Below, piece after piece: positions 52,902 to 64,000 of a DNA stretch of 64,000 nucleotides. The DNA comes from Paratinospora sagittata (lineage: Eukaryota > Streptophyta > Magnoliopsida > Ranunculales > Menispermaceae), in the NCBI GenBank assembly GCA_035771175.1, contig CM069601.1, forward strand, positions 4,114,001-4,178,000. The letters run 5' to 3'. Position numbers and translations under genes: made by a program. The notes below the pieces were generated by a model. That model worked only from the letters and a program-made list of their open reading frames with translations. It was not told the DNA's origin and ran no database searches. Position 1 is the first letter of the stretch, and every line of letters begins with the position of its first letter.

Positions 52902-54918
52902 TGTAACACCCCGTAATTTTAATGAAATACATACGTTGAAGTTTGCGTATATCGAGATATATAATACACGTATTTCATAAGTATGAGCTAAATATACACG
53001 TGATAATACACGTATTTGATGCGCTAAATATACGCGTGTATGATTAGTAAATAAATAAAATTATGAAATGAAGATGATACATATGGGATCATCCTATTAA
53101 AAAAACGGAGTTGAATTAAATTGATTAATAGATGAGGAAGTTGGTTTGTTAACTTGCATGAGGAGCATGGGATAACATCAGAAAGTTGGTTTGGTAAATT
53201 GCATGAGGAGCATGAGATCAAAATTAAAATAAAATAATAATAAAAAAAATGCTCTTATCTCTTTGCCGACAAGAGAAAACAAAGAAAAAAAAAACTTGCA
53301 AAAGAAAGAGAAGGAGAAGAAGAAGTGCAGAAAGAAAGGAAAGGAATGAAGGAAGGAAGAAAGAAGGGGAAACGGAGGGAGATCCGAACCCGTGGTAAGT
53401 GATGTTCACTCTCTTTCTTCGTAAAATTACTATCTAAGCTAGATGTAACCTTTCTAGCGGACTAATTTTCGCTATAGGAGCCGTTTTACGGCGTTTTCAC
53501 AAATTGGGGTTTTGACCCAACGTGAATGAAAATCCGCTAGAAAGGTAGAAAAACGCTCCCTGGACTGTCGGGACCCCAAATATGTGGTTAGATTCTATTT
53601 CATGATTTTTGGAGACCGTTTGACAATTTTAATACAATTTACATCTTTCGGATGAATAGTGAATAGTGAATCGTGAATAGGACTGTGAATAGAACTGTGA
53701 ACAGTAAGTTGAAATCATAGATTCGTAGAGAACAGAATTCCGGACGTTTCGATACTAAGATCGTGATTTTTGGATATAATGTGATATTTTTAGTAGCTAC
53801 CGATATGATAAATGATGATTCTCATGATAATCTATGATTAATTTCAGTGTTTAAATTGAGAGCTTGAGGGCATGGATAAACGCTCTTGAGGAAGCTCTAT
53901 TGTTGCTCGATTTTAGACGTTGAATTAGAAAACCCGTGTAACCACTGTGAGTATAGTTTTCTTGATTTGGTTATTGTATGACATTGTACGCATATAAAAT
54001 GTTTGATTGTATGCATGGTATAGTTATATATAATGCATTGAGTTTTATGGATCATGCAAACTGATTTTAGCAATTGGAGTTTGTAATGATGAGGCTTTAC
54101 GAATCCTCATTGTCATTTCGTTAGGAATAGACCCAGATGAGGTTTTGCGAGTCCTCATTGTCAGTAGGTTTGTCCTAACAAGGGTTGCGATCCTTGAAAT
54201 GACTGTGAATTGGGTGATGAGAGACTGTGTCTACCTTGTACGGCAATACAAGGGTTAGACCCGCTCTCTTGCCTGGCGGAGGAGGGAGATTGTGCTTTGT
54301 GTTATTGAAAACTCATGAAATTTATGTTGTTGACATGTATAATATATTCGTTGAATGATGCATGTGTTGCATAAGTGTTTGAAATGATTTTAAATGTCAT
54401 ATTTCTCTAAATGTATATAATTGTCATCTCAAGAACTATATTCACTGAGCTGTTGATTGCTCACCTCATTTCCTCCAATATTTCAGGTATTGAGTCAAAG
54501 GGAAAAGGAAAACTCCGTGAGTGCGTGAGTGATACTCACGTGAACCTTCGTCTGGTACGTGTATATATGCTTGGAGGAAATAAATTATATTTTTGTTATT
54601 TTGATATGTATACTTATCACACACTATATATATGTAATATCACCTAGATGGGTTGTGTGGTAGGGATGATGAAATGAGGTGATCATAGATATTTATCAGA
54701 TGAGACTTTAATTTGTGGAATGAAGGGAATGATTATAGAGATCTATATTGGATTTGAATTGAGGTATATTAGAAGAAAAAAAAATTACTGTAACTTTTGG
54801 GTATTATTGTGAGACTACGTGAAGGCTGACAGTGTATTGTATACTGTATATGAGTATGTACAGTGTATAGTACATTGTGACGGTCATGACGTCAATCTAC
54901 GTCAGGGGCGTCGTGGCA
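52902..54918 (+). mobile_element. Family A full-length LTR, apparently solo
   Basis: TGTAACACCCCGTAATTTT to GGCGTCGTGGCA, where the final GTGACA has become GTGGCA. No internal domain on either side. Left flank TGGCA and right flank ATATG do not match, so it may derive from recombination between different insertions, or one flank was altered. Contains one TACAAGGGTTAGACCCGC unit and a short GAATAGTGAATAGTGAATCG array. Confidence 0.85.
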
Positions 54919-55165
54919 ATATGCTCAGTGGTTACTCAGAATGTAAAATTAGATTCCTTAAAAGAGGTCTCGAATTCGATTCTGGGGGAGGCCCTGCACT
55001 ATTTATGAATAGTGGCAGACAAATAATCGTTTCGATGTAGACCAGCTGCGGTTGGGTTGCTACATGGCGATAGGACAATATTATGGATCTATAATGGCTA
55101 GGCGTTTGCCCTGAGGGGTGCGTCCGCACCTGGGTAGGGGGCACGCTGTGCAACCCAGGATGTGA
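54919..55165 (+). mobile_element. tRNA-derived SINE abutting LTR A
   Basis: ATGCTCAGTGGTTACTCAG (box A-like) followed at tRNA spacing by AGGTCTCGAATTCGATTCTG (box B-like), then GGGGGAGGCCCTGCACTATT and a GC-rich body to about GTGCAACCCAGGATGTGAC. No poly(A). The LTR joins it exactly at its head. Confidence 0.55.
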
Positions 55166-58100
55166 CATGACAAGTGACTTTAATAAAAATAATAGCTAAA
55201 GTAACAATTAATATTCATAAGTTTGGGTTTGATTTGGATTGATCGAAGTTCTTTTGTAAAATCTTGACCTAACCTAAACTTAATCGAGTTACAACTTCCT
55301 AATTCAATCCAACCCTAATCATAGATTTTGAGTTGCTCAGGGCGCTCAAGTTAGTTAGTAAAAAGAACTTTCCTATTTTTATCCATTAGTCCAGTAACTA
55401 AGGTCCAATTACTGGATATAGATTAAGTTTTGACTTTTTTATTTTTATTTTTTTAGGCTAAGAAGGATAAAATCACTACCATACTTTTTTGGTGAAAAGA
55501 ACTAGAACATACCACCTCGCTTAAAGCAATAGAGATTAAAAAAGTCAGCCATTCAACTCCCATGCGATGTGCTTGGATTATGATGACGTACTTTAATAAA
55601 TTAGTATATAAGGGTCGGAGCAAGAGGGCTTGAGCAACATGAGCACAAAAGTCCACAACAAGTCATAGTATGACAACAACTAATCCAAAGGAGACATAAA
55701 GTTTTAACCTAATAGATGACAAGGGATACTGTTAGGCACTCGATGATCATCAAGTGGTCGTAAAAGAGAAGATAACGCGGTTCCTAAACCTCAATATCCC
55801 GTGTGTAGTGTTCATATTAAGCCATTTTAGAATCTATTAATCCTCAAATCAACGAGTATATATCTCAGGACCACCACCAGGAATGTATTGTCAGTCGAGT
55901 TTGATAATTTATCATTTCCATCAGCACGTTATTTTCTCTAATATGACCTATGTTGCATAACCTTTATCTTTTGTAGTTGCCCGCTTAAGCATATTTGCTA
56001 AACTATATCTTCTGTAACTCAAACCCTCAACCTTCAACTCCTGGGACACCAAGGGCAACCATGGGCCAACGCGCCGTCAGCATTGGTCGTTTAAAATATT
56101 ATCTTTACTTTCCAAAAAGCATAAAACCCTTAAACAAATGAGCACCAAATAAAAACCACTATCGCTAACAATATCAACAACACACTCAAAAAATGAATTC
56201 AATTTCTAGACCCTAAATGCATTTCCAAACAGTGGTTGCAAAAGGTATAATTAAAAGGAAGAGACTTTGGTAGCGTTTAGTAACTCTAATTCTAACTTTT
56301 AATTTCTCTAAACTCTAATTGAAATGGATGTTGGACAAAATTAGAGTGTTTGGTAATAATTTGTCAACCTCATAAAATAAAGGTTGGCAAATTTTTTTTT
56401 TTTTTTTTTGTAGAGGTTTATCTCCTCTGCTTGTAGTAGAAGATGATCCAATTATATTAGGAATAATTTATAACATACCAAATTTTTATTAATCACTATA
56501 TAGAATAATTGTCACCACTTATAGAATATTATCGCTCAAATTTAGTAAATGATAATTAATACAAAACAAATTTTAATTTAATCAAATATAACGTATGATT
56601 ACAATATAACAATTAATTTCTATTTTAAAATTTTAAAATAAAAGGATTACCAAATAATATTTAAAAAATAAGTTCTTATAAAAATAGAGCTAAAAAAAAA
56701 GTAGACATCTGGTAGTTAATTTATTTTTAAAATAAGTGATGCTTTGAGTTGAAAGGTTTCACTTATATAGATTTTCCATGTGCTGCTAAAATTGAATGAC
56801 AAGTATGTGTGTGCAGTAATCATTTTCATTTATTTGCTTTTTCTTTGATATCTGATGGTCCTAAGATAGAGGTAATAAAATTTAGAGGGCAAAAAGTAAA
56901 TCATTTGTGTCTTCAATTTTTATAGGTTACATAAATCTAGTCAATAGTGAGTAATTTCATATAAGGGACGGTGCCCAAGCTCAATAAGGCCACAACTTTT
57001 CCTACCTCCGTTATATGAACCTAAATTTTTTAAAAGTAGAGACATATTTCGTTTTTTGTCAATATATAATATTTGTTACACTAAATCATCATATATATAT
57101 ATATATATATATATAAATTATTTTAGAGTAATAAATCAAAGATAAAAATAATTTCAATAGGGCCGCAACAACTTCTAACTTTATAAGAGAGTAAGAAAAA
57201 TTAAACCCTCCACATCGTATGACGGGAAGTAGATAGCTAATCAAATGAAGGTCATTAGGAGTGTTCTTGAGGAAGGCTTATTCACTATTTACTATCAAAA
57301 TGGCTACTGCTTCACCCACCCATTATCTCGTGATATATATGCCATTAATTCTTGCGAAGTTGTATTAGTGTTGGGGTCCAGATTTTTGTTGTTTAGTGTG
57401 TTATATTAATACCTTTCAAGTTTCATTCAATCATTATTATTGCTTTTGATGTCAATTTTTTTTATTTTATTTTTTTTGTGGATTTCTTAACATATTAAAT
57501 GGCGATTGAGATTGAAGAAGGTGATTTATCTCATTAGTTCCAACAGGGCATCAAAGATGGCCCTATCAATCATTGCGTGTAAATGAAGGTCATGGCCCAG
57601 TTCAGCCCTCTATATAAGATACAGCCATCCGAGCCTTTCTTCCTGGGGTCAAATAACAAATATAGAAAGACTGAGGGGTTCTAAATTAATTTTATTACCT
57701 TGAAGGCTTTGAGTTGGATTTGTCTCCAGATTATACATTAGATTATTATTATTATTATTTTTATCTAATGATGTTAGTGCGGTTGTCCTTTCACTTTGGC
57801 GCCAATTTAATAATTTATTAGGGTCTTTTATGTTGATCTTGGTGTGAGCTTGACAAAAAAAAATAAAATTTAATAGCGTATCATTATAGATTTTACAATT
57901 TTATAAATTTGTCATTCCAAACTTCAACTTTTACGTAAGCATCTCCTAAATAATTGGCCGAAATACAGAAGTTTCTGGATTATACGTCAAGGTCGAAATC
58001 GTTCTCACGCATCTTTGTAGAAGAAAAAACGTGAATTATAAGAAAGAGCGAGTTCATTTGCAGTGGGGCTCAGGAGAGACGTCGACGGCACGAGTGACAA

Positions 58101-58295
58101 GCTCGTGTGAAATGCTGTAGAACGTGAAAAATCCTTAACGAAAACCTAAAAAGGTGAGAATGGCGGACGTATTATTGATTGACAATTTGGAGGGAAAACG
58201 ATGACGTGAAAAAAACAACAACGCCAAATTAGAAAAACTAAAATTTAAAGTAAATTAATACAAAAACTTATTTAAAAAAAAAAAAAAAAAACAAC
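55166..58295. other. Intergenic region upstream of the PHD gene
   Basis: AT-rich, no supported coding sequence. 55230-55330 has degenerate GGGTTTGATTTGGATTG / AATCCAACCC inverted words (hAT-like relic). 56270-56760 begins TTTGGTAGCGTTTAGTAAC, like hAT MITE ends, without a convincing partner. (TA)n at 57091-57114. The stretch 57540-57640 is somewhat richer in GC but unassigned. Confidence 0.5.
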
Positions 58296-58296
58296 G

Positions 58297-58525
58297 AAGA
58301 CAGAGAGAGAGGGAGAGAGAGAGGGAGACACATACAGAAGAGAAGAGGGCTTAGTAGCATTTTTGAAGAAAGCGGATAAAAATCGGATCTTTCGTTGAGC
58401 TGGAGCTGAGAGCACAAGATTTCTAGAAATTCCGAACGGAATCCAAAAGCTACGTGGGATTTGATCGCCGGAAAGGTTTCGATTTGGATCCGAGGGCTGG
58501 ATTCGGAAGATTTCCGGCGAGGTAA
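58297..58525 (+). promoter_or_regulatory. GA-rich tract, leader and 5' UTR intron start of the PHD gene
   Basis: A run of 18 A (58274-58291) is followed by a GAGA repeat (58301-58330), a common leader or BPC-binding signal in plants. The leader continues to a good donor CGAG|GTAAGAAG at 58522, so an intron probably precedes the ATG. Confidence 0.5.
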
Positions 58526-58785
58526 GAAGAGTCTGTACATCGATCGGTTTTTAATGTTTTGGATTTCGTTTCCGTATTCGTAAGCGATGATGTTAGATCC
58601 ATCTTCTGCATTTGGATCGAGACTCGACATGTTTTGATTCGAGATCCGTGGTGAGGATGGGTTTAGGGCTTCTGGTGGACAGTGCTTGTTGCGTTTATCT
58701 GTCGATTAGAGGTGGATTTTGTTGATTTGGGGGAGAGTGGGGGGGTTTTGGGGACTAGGGTTTCTTTTTGGGGTTGATTTGGGAG

Positions 58786-61700
58786 ATGAAAGAAGGCTCT
58801 AGATCTGGTAATCGGCCTGGGAGGCCGGAGAAGGAGAGGGCCCCTTTCGGTTGTCTGATTGTTAAGAATAAGGGTTTTGAATCGAAGGTCGCGAAGAGAC
58901 CACGGTTGGTGCTGAGTGATTCGGAGTCTAGTGAGGATTTGTTGATGCCCCATGGCGGAAAATTGAAGGCTTGCGGTGCCAATGTTCATGATGTTGAATT
59001 TGAGAGGAAAAAGATTAGGTCAGAAAATGTTAAATGTAGGGAAAGTACCAGCATTGAGAGAAAAAGATTTGTAGAGTCTGAAATTGGGAGGAAGAGGGGC
59101 GGCATGCACAGTTTTGAAGAGTCTGAAGATGATGAAGTTGATGCGAAAATGTTTAAGGAGCATTTTGATGATAAAGGTACAAGGAGGGGAAGGAGCGGTG
59201 TTCTGGGTTCCAATTTCATGTTACCAAGTGGCGATCACGGTGAATTCGAAACTGAATGCAGCAGAAGTGCCAAGTTACATAAAAGACAACATTTTAAATT
59301 TGACAGGAATAGCATATATGCAGTTGAACAGAACAGTGGATCTGATCAGAAGTTTGAGGGGAGGAAAAATGGGGATTTTTGTTCAGTTAGTCCATTGAGA
59401 GAGAAGTTTGAGAGCACTTGTCGTCAACCTATCAGAGTGCAGGGTAAAAATGGTGTATTGAAGGTGATGCTCAACAATAAGAATAAGTTGAGTGTATCTG
59501 AGAGAAGTTTTGGTCACAAGGAAGCTGTAGACCATAAGAGGGCTTCTAGGCATACAAATACTTCAAACTGGGAAGCACCCCCTTCACCTACATTGTACTC
59601 GGAAAATAAGTTCCGCAAAAGATCACATTCTGTTGTAGTAGGGGAGAAAAATCAGGTAAATGGGTGGAAAGATTTGTCTGAGCATAGTGCATCTCGTGAT
59701 AGTGAAGCAAAGATCAGTGACCAGTCCATGTTGATGGGGCCAAAACATGTTGCTACCCGTGGTTCCAAAAAAGGGATAAAAAACAAAGGAAAGAGAGCTT
59801 TGACATCTGAATCCAATGTGTCAACTAGACGCAAGGAAGGAGAAGTTAGACGTGGCAGTGGGACAGAAAAGCAATTGCTACGGGAGCAGATAAGACAGCT
59901 GCTCATAGATGCAGGCTGGACAATTGATTTCCGGCCTAGGAAGAACAGGAATTACCAGGATGCAGTATACATCAATCCATCTGGAACAGAGTATTGGTCG
60001 ATCATCAAGGCATATGATGCACTTAAAAAGCAATATGACGACGATAGCATTGACTGTAATTCTTTTTCACCGATACCAGAGGAAGTGCTTTGTCAATTGA
60101 CACGGCAAACACGAAAGAAAATTGAGAGAGAGAAGACCATGAAACAAAGAGGTGACAGAAGACATAAAAATGTAAAAACCTCTCAAAAGAAATTGCAGAA
60201 AAAACATGTCAAAGTGAACATGGAACGCCTTGTGAATGGAGAAGCATTGGATTGCTTCACCAAGAAGGATGACAAGTCATTGAAGTTCAGAATAAAGGGA
60301 GATAACTCTATTGTTCTAAAGACGAAGAAATCTATTAATCTTTCCAATGATGCTGGCTTTGGAGAAGGAGAGTGCATGCACCAAGTACGAAATATGGGCA
60401 AGGAAATGCTGAGGCCATCCTTTTCAACTGATGTTACTTCATTGAAAGGAAGAAAATACAAAAAACAAGCTGGACGTGCTTTGCTGGTTCGCAGCTCTAA
60501 CAAAGGGGCAAATACAGATGATGATGATTTTGTTCCATATACTGGAAAGCGTACTGTTCTATCCTGGCTTATAGACATGGGAACTGTTCCCATGAGTGGA
60601 AAAGTGCAATATATGAACAAGAGACGCACACGCACCTTGCTGGAGGGATGGATTACAAAGGATGGCATTCATTGTGGTTGCTGCAGTAAAATTCTTGCAG
60701 TATCCAAGTTTGAGATTCATGCAGGAAGCAAACTGCGCCAGCCATTCCAGTATATTTTTTTAGAGAATGGAGTTTCCCTTTTACAGTGCCATATAGATGC
60801 TTGGAATAGACAAGAGGAACCTGAACGCGATGGTTTTCGTTTGATAGATTGTGATGGCGACGATCCAAATGATGATACCTGTGCCATATGTGGGGATGGA
60901 GGGGACTTAATCTGTTGCGATGGCTGTCCTTCAACTTTCCATCAAAGCTGCTTAGATATACAGGTATAAGTCCTATTTGATGTAGCTATTGATAAAATTA
61001 GTTTTCTATTTCCTTTTTTTCTTAAATTGGTGCAAAAACTGTTTTGAAGAATGACATATATTACAAACACAAATTAGCACCATACAAGTTTAAAGATGCT
61101 AAAGTTTGCTTGAGTTAGTGAGGAATGTTGTCAACTGCTCTATGTCTATGTTCAGATGTCTCTAATAAAAAATTGGAGGCATGCCAAAAGTCTCAGCAAA
61201 ACTTATTGGAATAGTGTTGCTGAGGTCTACACTGTGTGATCTAGACATTGCTGGTCTGTTTTATTGGACATTTTTTTGTTACACTGACAAGAATGCCGTT
61301 TCTTCTTAAAATAAAATATTGATAAGGATGCTAGGGTTGGTATAGTGGGAGTCTAAGACCAAACTCCTAGTTTGCCGGTATCAGTGAGTGATGTATCCTT
61401 GGCATGATTTTGCTCTTTGTGCCAAGAATCTGATTTAACTGAATTGTTTACTTATGTAGCAGATAAAATGGTCTAATTACAATCATTATTAATTTCCAAA
61501 TTGCAGATGCTTCCGGTTGGCGATTGGCATTGTCCAAATTGCTCGTGCAAATTTTGTCGGGGCATTGGTGGTAGTCCTGGACAAGGGGAGGATATGACCT
61601 TATCATTGCGCACTTGCAACCTGTGTGAAGAAAAATGTATTTATTATTCTTCCATATTTCATCATTCTTTCTCTTTCTTATGTCTTTATTTGTAATATTT

Positions 61701-64000
61701 TTCTTTTGAGTTTTAGTTTTGGGGGGGGCGCATTTCTTTGCTTTATTGTGTTTTACTTTCCTCGTTAACCTGTAAGGCTGTAACATGAACAATAGAAATG
61801 CAAACAGAACTGATACTTGTTAACAACTGTCGACTGTTTCAGATCACCAATTATGTTGTCAGGATGTGGATGGTATACCTATCGATCCTACTGGTTTATG
61901 CACATCCTTTTGTGGGCAAAGTTGCAAGGAGGTATTGATTCCCTTTTTGAAACTTCTGTGAATATGGTGGTTCATTTGAAAATTGAAATCAGGTAGTTTT
62001 GTGATGTGCTATGCCAATTAAGATATATGTAATTAGTTATGCGGACTTTAAGGAAAAATTGTAACCATTTAACCTAAATATTACTTTAAAGTGTAAACTA
62101 ATTTTCACGAGGACGAGTTCTTCAACCCCCAAAAAAAAAACCATTGAAATTAGATATCCTAATAATCATATCCAAGAGAAAATAGGAAATGAGCAGTTGT
62201 GAAGTATTAATTTTTCGATTTTAATTTGAAAATAATTTGATTGGGTTACTAATTGTAGAATTGACAAGCTTTTGTTAGAATGATTTCTTTAGTAAAGAGA
62301 TCATCCTTGCTTAATATTACCCAATTTTGGATCTTCAATTTGGTCCAAAAATGACTAGTTAACAAAACCATAAATTAACTTCCATGTGTCTATAGAATTA
62401 ATAGACTTAGATATGAATAGGGTTGAACCCTTGGCTCAATGATTTGACATGTTGTATGCAAGCAAAGGTCATAGGTTCAAACCTCACCAATTACCTATCA
62501 AAGATTAAAAATAAAATAAAAATTGTATACGTTTTTTTACATGGTTTATGTAATGGTCATGGATCTTACAATTAATTGATTCAAAGCTTGAGTTCTTTTG
62601 CCAACTCCCAAAAGATTTGATTCTGATGACTATATGATAATAGGGACCGTGTACAAAAAATTCCAAGAACTACAAAACATTGAACTGCCGAATGATGCAT
62701 TTTGTTTCAGAATGCATTTTTCAAACTCAGTGGCAGCTACAACCATGAGTGGAACCACCCTTCCTCCACTAAACTGCTCATCCCATATTGCTGGATAGCA
62801 ACAGTGACTCTTCTCTGAAGGTTAATACTACTTTCCTAAGTAGATCCTCTGATATACTTGTTGCTTGACCATGGAATACCCATTAATTCACTTTCACAAA
62901 TGATTTCCTAATTTATCCTGTTTCTTATCTCCTTGAGTGAGTCATCATGTCCAATGATATGATCTTTTGGGAATCATTCTTCCCTCTAGGGAACATCATC
63001 TCAAAACTTCTCAGAAGGTTCTTTGGAGAATTTGGGTGACACTACAGTCATTAGCGCCTAGTGAGGTACCTCAAAAGATTCAGAAGGGTCTGTAGTGACA
63101 ATTATCTTTTGGTGACAGGACTAAACCAAATATGGTGCATCATTGGTTATGTGGAAATAATAAATCTATCTAATCATGAAAAGCAAAGCAAGCAGTAGCA
63201 GTAGCAGAAATTTCCTATCATTCAATATTATCATGCATTTATAGAGTTAAGTGGAAGGGGCCTTGGTGCAGTGATTGAGGTTGCTTCATTGTGGCCTGAA
63301 GGTTATAAGTTCCTCTTCAATATGGTAGTAAGGCAGCATACATTATCCCTTTTTCATACCCCGCTATGGTGGGAGCTTCATGCACTAGTACGCTTCCACA
63401 GTGGCTGGAGTCTCCAATAACTCAGCTGGCCTATAGTGATTTGTGACTTCAATTTCTTGAAGTTTTAAGTTCCTTAAAGACCAAATATAACATGCGATCA
63501 GTGATCTTAAATGGGGGTATATAGGAAGCTTTTGTTGCCTATGACTATCTTAATACTTGCTTAGAAGTCATAACATTATATGCCAGCTGAGTTATTGGAG
63601 GAAGCAATGTAGTATATGATCCTATTCCGAAACTATTTCAAGTTTCCTATGTAAATGTATTGCGGACTGGAAATTGGCTCTAATGTTGCATGAAATTGAG
63701 GAGAAGTGCCAAAATGATATTAGTTAACAAATAACAATGTCATGATTAACACAAATATTCAGATGCATTAGTTGTTGCTGTATAGGGATTGATGATTGTG
63801 TTTCCTGCCAAGAAGTGCATGTTTGCTTTTCTCAATTTTAAATGGGCAGTAAAATGACGGTTTTATGTATATCTTATTTTCTCAGATCTTTCAGAAATTG
63901 CAGAAGTTTCTTGGAGTTAAGCAGGAACTTGATGCAGGATTTTCATGGACTCTAATACAGCGTTCTAATTTAGACCTGGATACATCTAACCGTCGTCTGC
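58786..64000 (+). CDS. IDM1-like PHD-finger protein (partial, runs off the window)
   Basis: Exons 58786-60963, 61507-61636, 61843-61931 and 63886 to the window end, all in frame. The ATG at 58786 is the first in the frame. The N-terminal half is basic and low-complexity, with nuclear-type KKIR and RKR clusters. A conserved block [20 protein letters not shown] to [14 protein letters not shown] is at about 366-420. [13 protein letters not shown] to [19 protein letters not shown] and [12 protein letters not shown] (about 589-660) is the TDBD/Jas-like domain. A PHD finger begins at Cys699 ([20 protein letters not shown]) and continues in exon 2 ([11 protein letters not shown]). Exon 3 has [14 protein letters not shown] and CGQSCKE; exon 4 begins [12 protein letters not shown]. 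This order is that of INCREASED DNA METHYLATION 1 and relatives, which end in a GNAT acetyltransferase and act in chromatin-based control of DNA demethylation. That last domain would lie beyond 64000. Confidence 0.92.
62425..62522 (+). mobile_element. SINE-like relic in PHD gene intron 3
   Basis: CCTTGGCTCAATGATTTG (box A-like) and CATAGGTTCAAACCTCACC (box B), followed by the A-rich AAAAATAAAATAAAAATTG. Confidence 0.45.
63257..63396 (+). mobile_element. Au SINE in PHD gene intron 3
   Basis: GGGGCCTTGGTGCAGTGATT, TTGCTTCATTGTGGCCTG, a degenerate box B (GGTTATAAGTTCC), AGTAAGGCAGCATACATTA and CCCCGCTATGGTGGGAGCTT appear in the order of the plant Au SINE, whose consensus reads GGGCCTTGGCGCAA...GTAAGGCTGCGTACA...GCGGGAGCTT. 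Same orientation as the host gene. Confidence 0.8.

Noticed and set aside
60183..60668. 161-residue minus-strand open frame
   Set aside because: Antisense shadow of the long PHD-gene exon. No protein features.
61501..61695. Separate small Cys-rich gene (64 residues)
   Set aside because: It is the second coding exon of the PHD gene, with correct splice phase to both neighbours, read through into the intron.

Overview
This is nuclear DNA from a dicotyledonous plant, probably a woody eudicot. The evidence is AT-rich intergenic DNA, GT-AG introns, plant Ty1/copia and Ty3/gypsy elements (chromovirus and Tat-like), an Au SINE, a PPR gene remnant, an RKD (RWP-RK) gene, a thylakoid FLAP1/DUF1517 gene, and plant-style ribosomal protein promoters with telo-boxes and TGGGCY sites. 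The species cannot be fixed from the sequence.

Layout. 1-1292 is the 3' part of a chromovirus LTR (called family A here), abutting a broken PPR gene (1293-1898). From 3016 to 30507 lies a retrotransposon nest of about 27.5 kb. Its outer shell is a Ty1/copia element (LTRs 3021-3363 and 30129-30502) with a matching 5-bp target duplication, GATAA. Just inside its 5' end sits a minus-strand Tat-like gypsy element (family B, 3408-14477) that carries a decayed antisense ORF with its own TATA box. Family B is split by a minus-strand family A chromovirus (7595-12508, duplication TAGTT), and its right LTR is cut by a complex of plus-strand family A copies (14478-28117).

The most notable object lies inside that family A complex: an intron-containing RKD transcription factor gene at 15326-16875. 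Its first exon looks like exon 1 of a NAT6-type nucleobase-ascorbate transporter. The splice sites join that exon in frame to the RKD body, giving a predicted 403-residue chimera (360 residues from the RKD's own ATG). A stump of LTR lies directly upstream and decayed retroelement pol sequence directly downstream. The C-terminal part contains a module present three times. RKD proteins act in egg-cell and nucellar-embryo fate, so a transposon-embedded RKD with a borrowed first exon and promoter deserves attention.

To the right of the nest is an ordinary gene-bearing arm: FLAP1/DUF1517 (minus, six exons, 32232-37035), ribosomal protein eS24 (plus, five exons, 41546-45175, with a transposon-swollen third coding intron), ribosomal protein eL43/L37a (minus, 46944-49270, first coding exon only an ATG), and a large PHD-finger protein of the IDM1-like group (plus, 58786 to beyond the window end). 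Between them lie a second chromovirus-type solo LTR with duplication CATCT (family D, 49594-52516) that has a LINE fragment inside it, a full-length family A LTR (52902-54918), several tRNA-derived SINEs, hAT-like non-autonomous elements and a palindromic MITE.

The genes do not form a pathway. The arm holds housekeeping and chloroplast genes, while the left half records repeated transposon insertion, deletion and recombination around a captured reproductive regulator. Exon boundaries were set by reading GT-AG sites and keeping the frame. No alignment or expression data were available.
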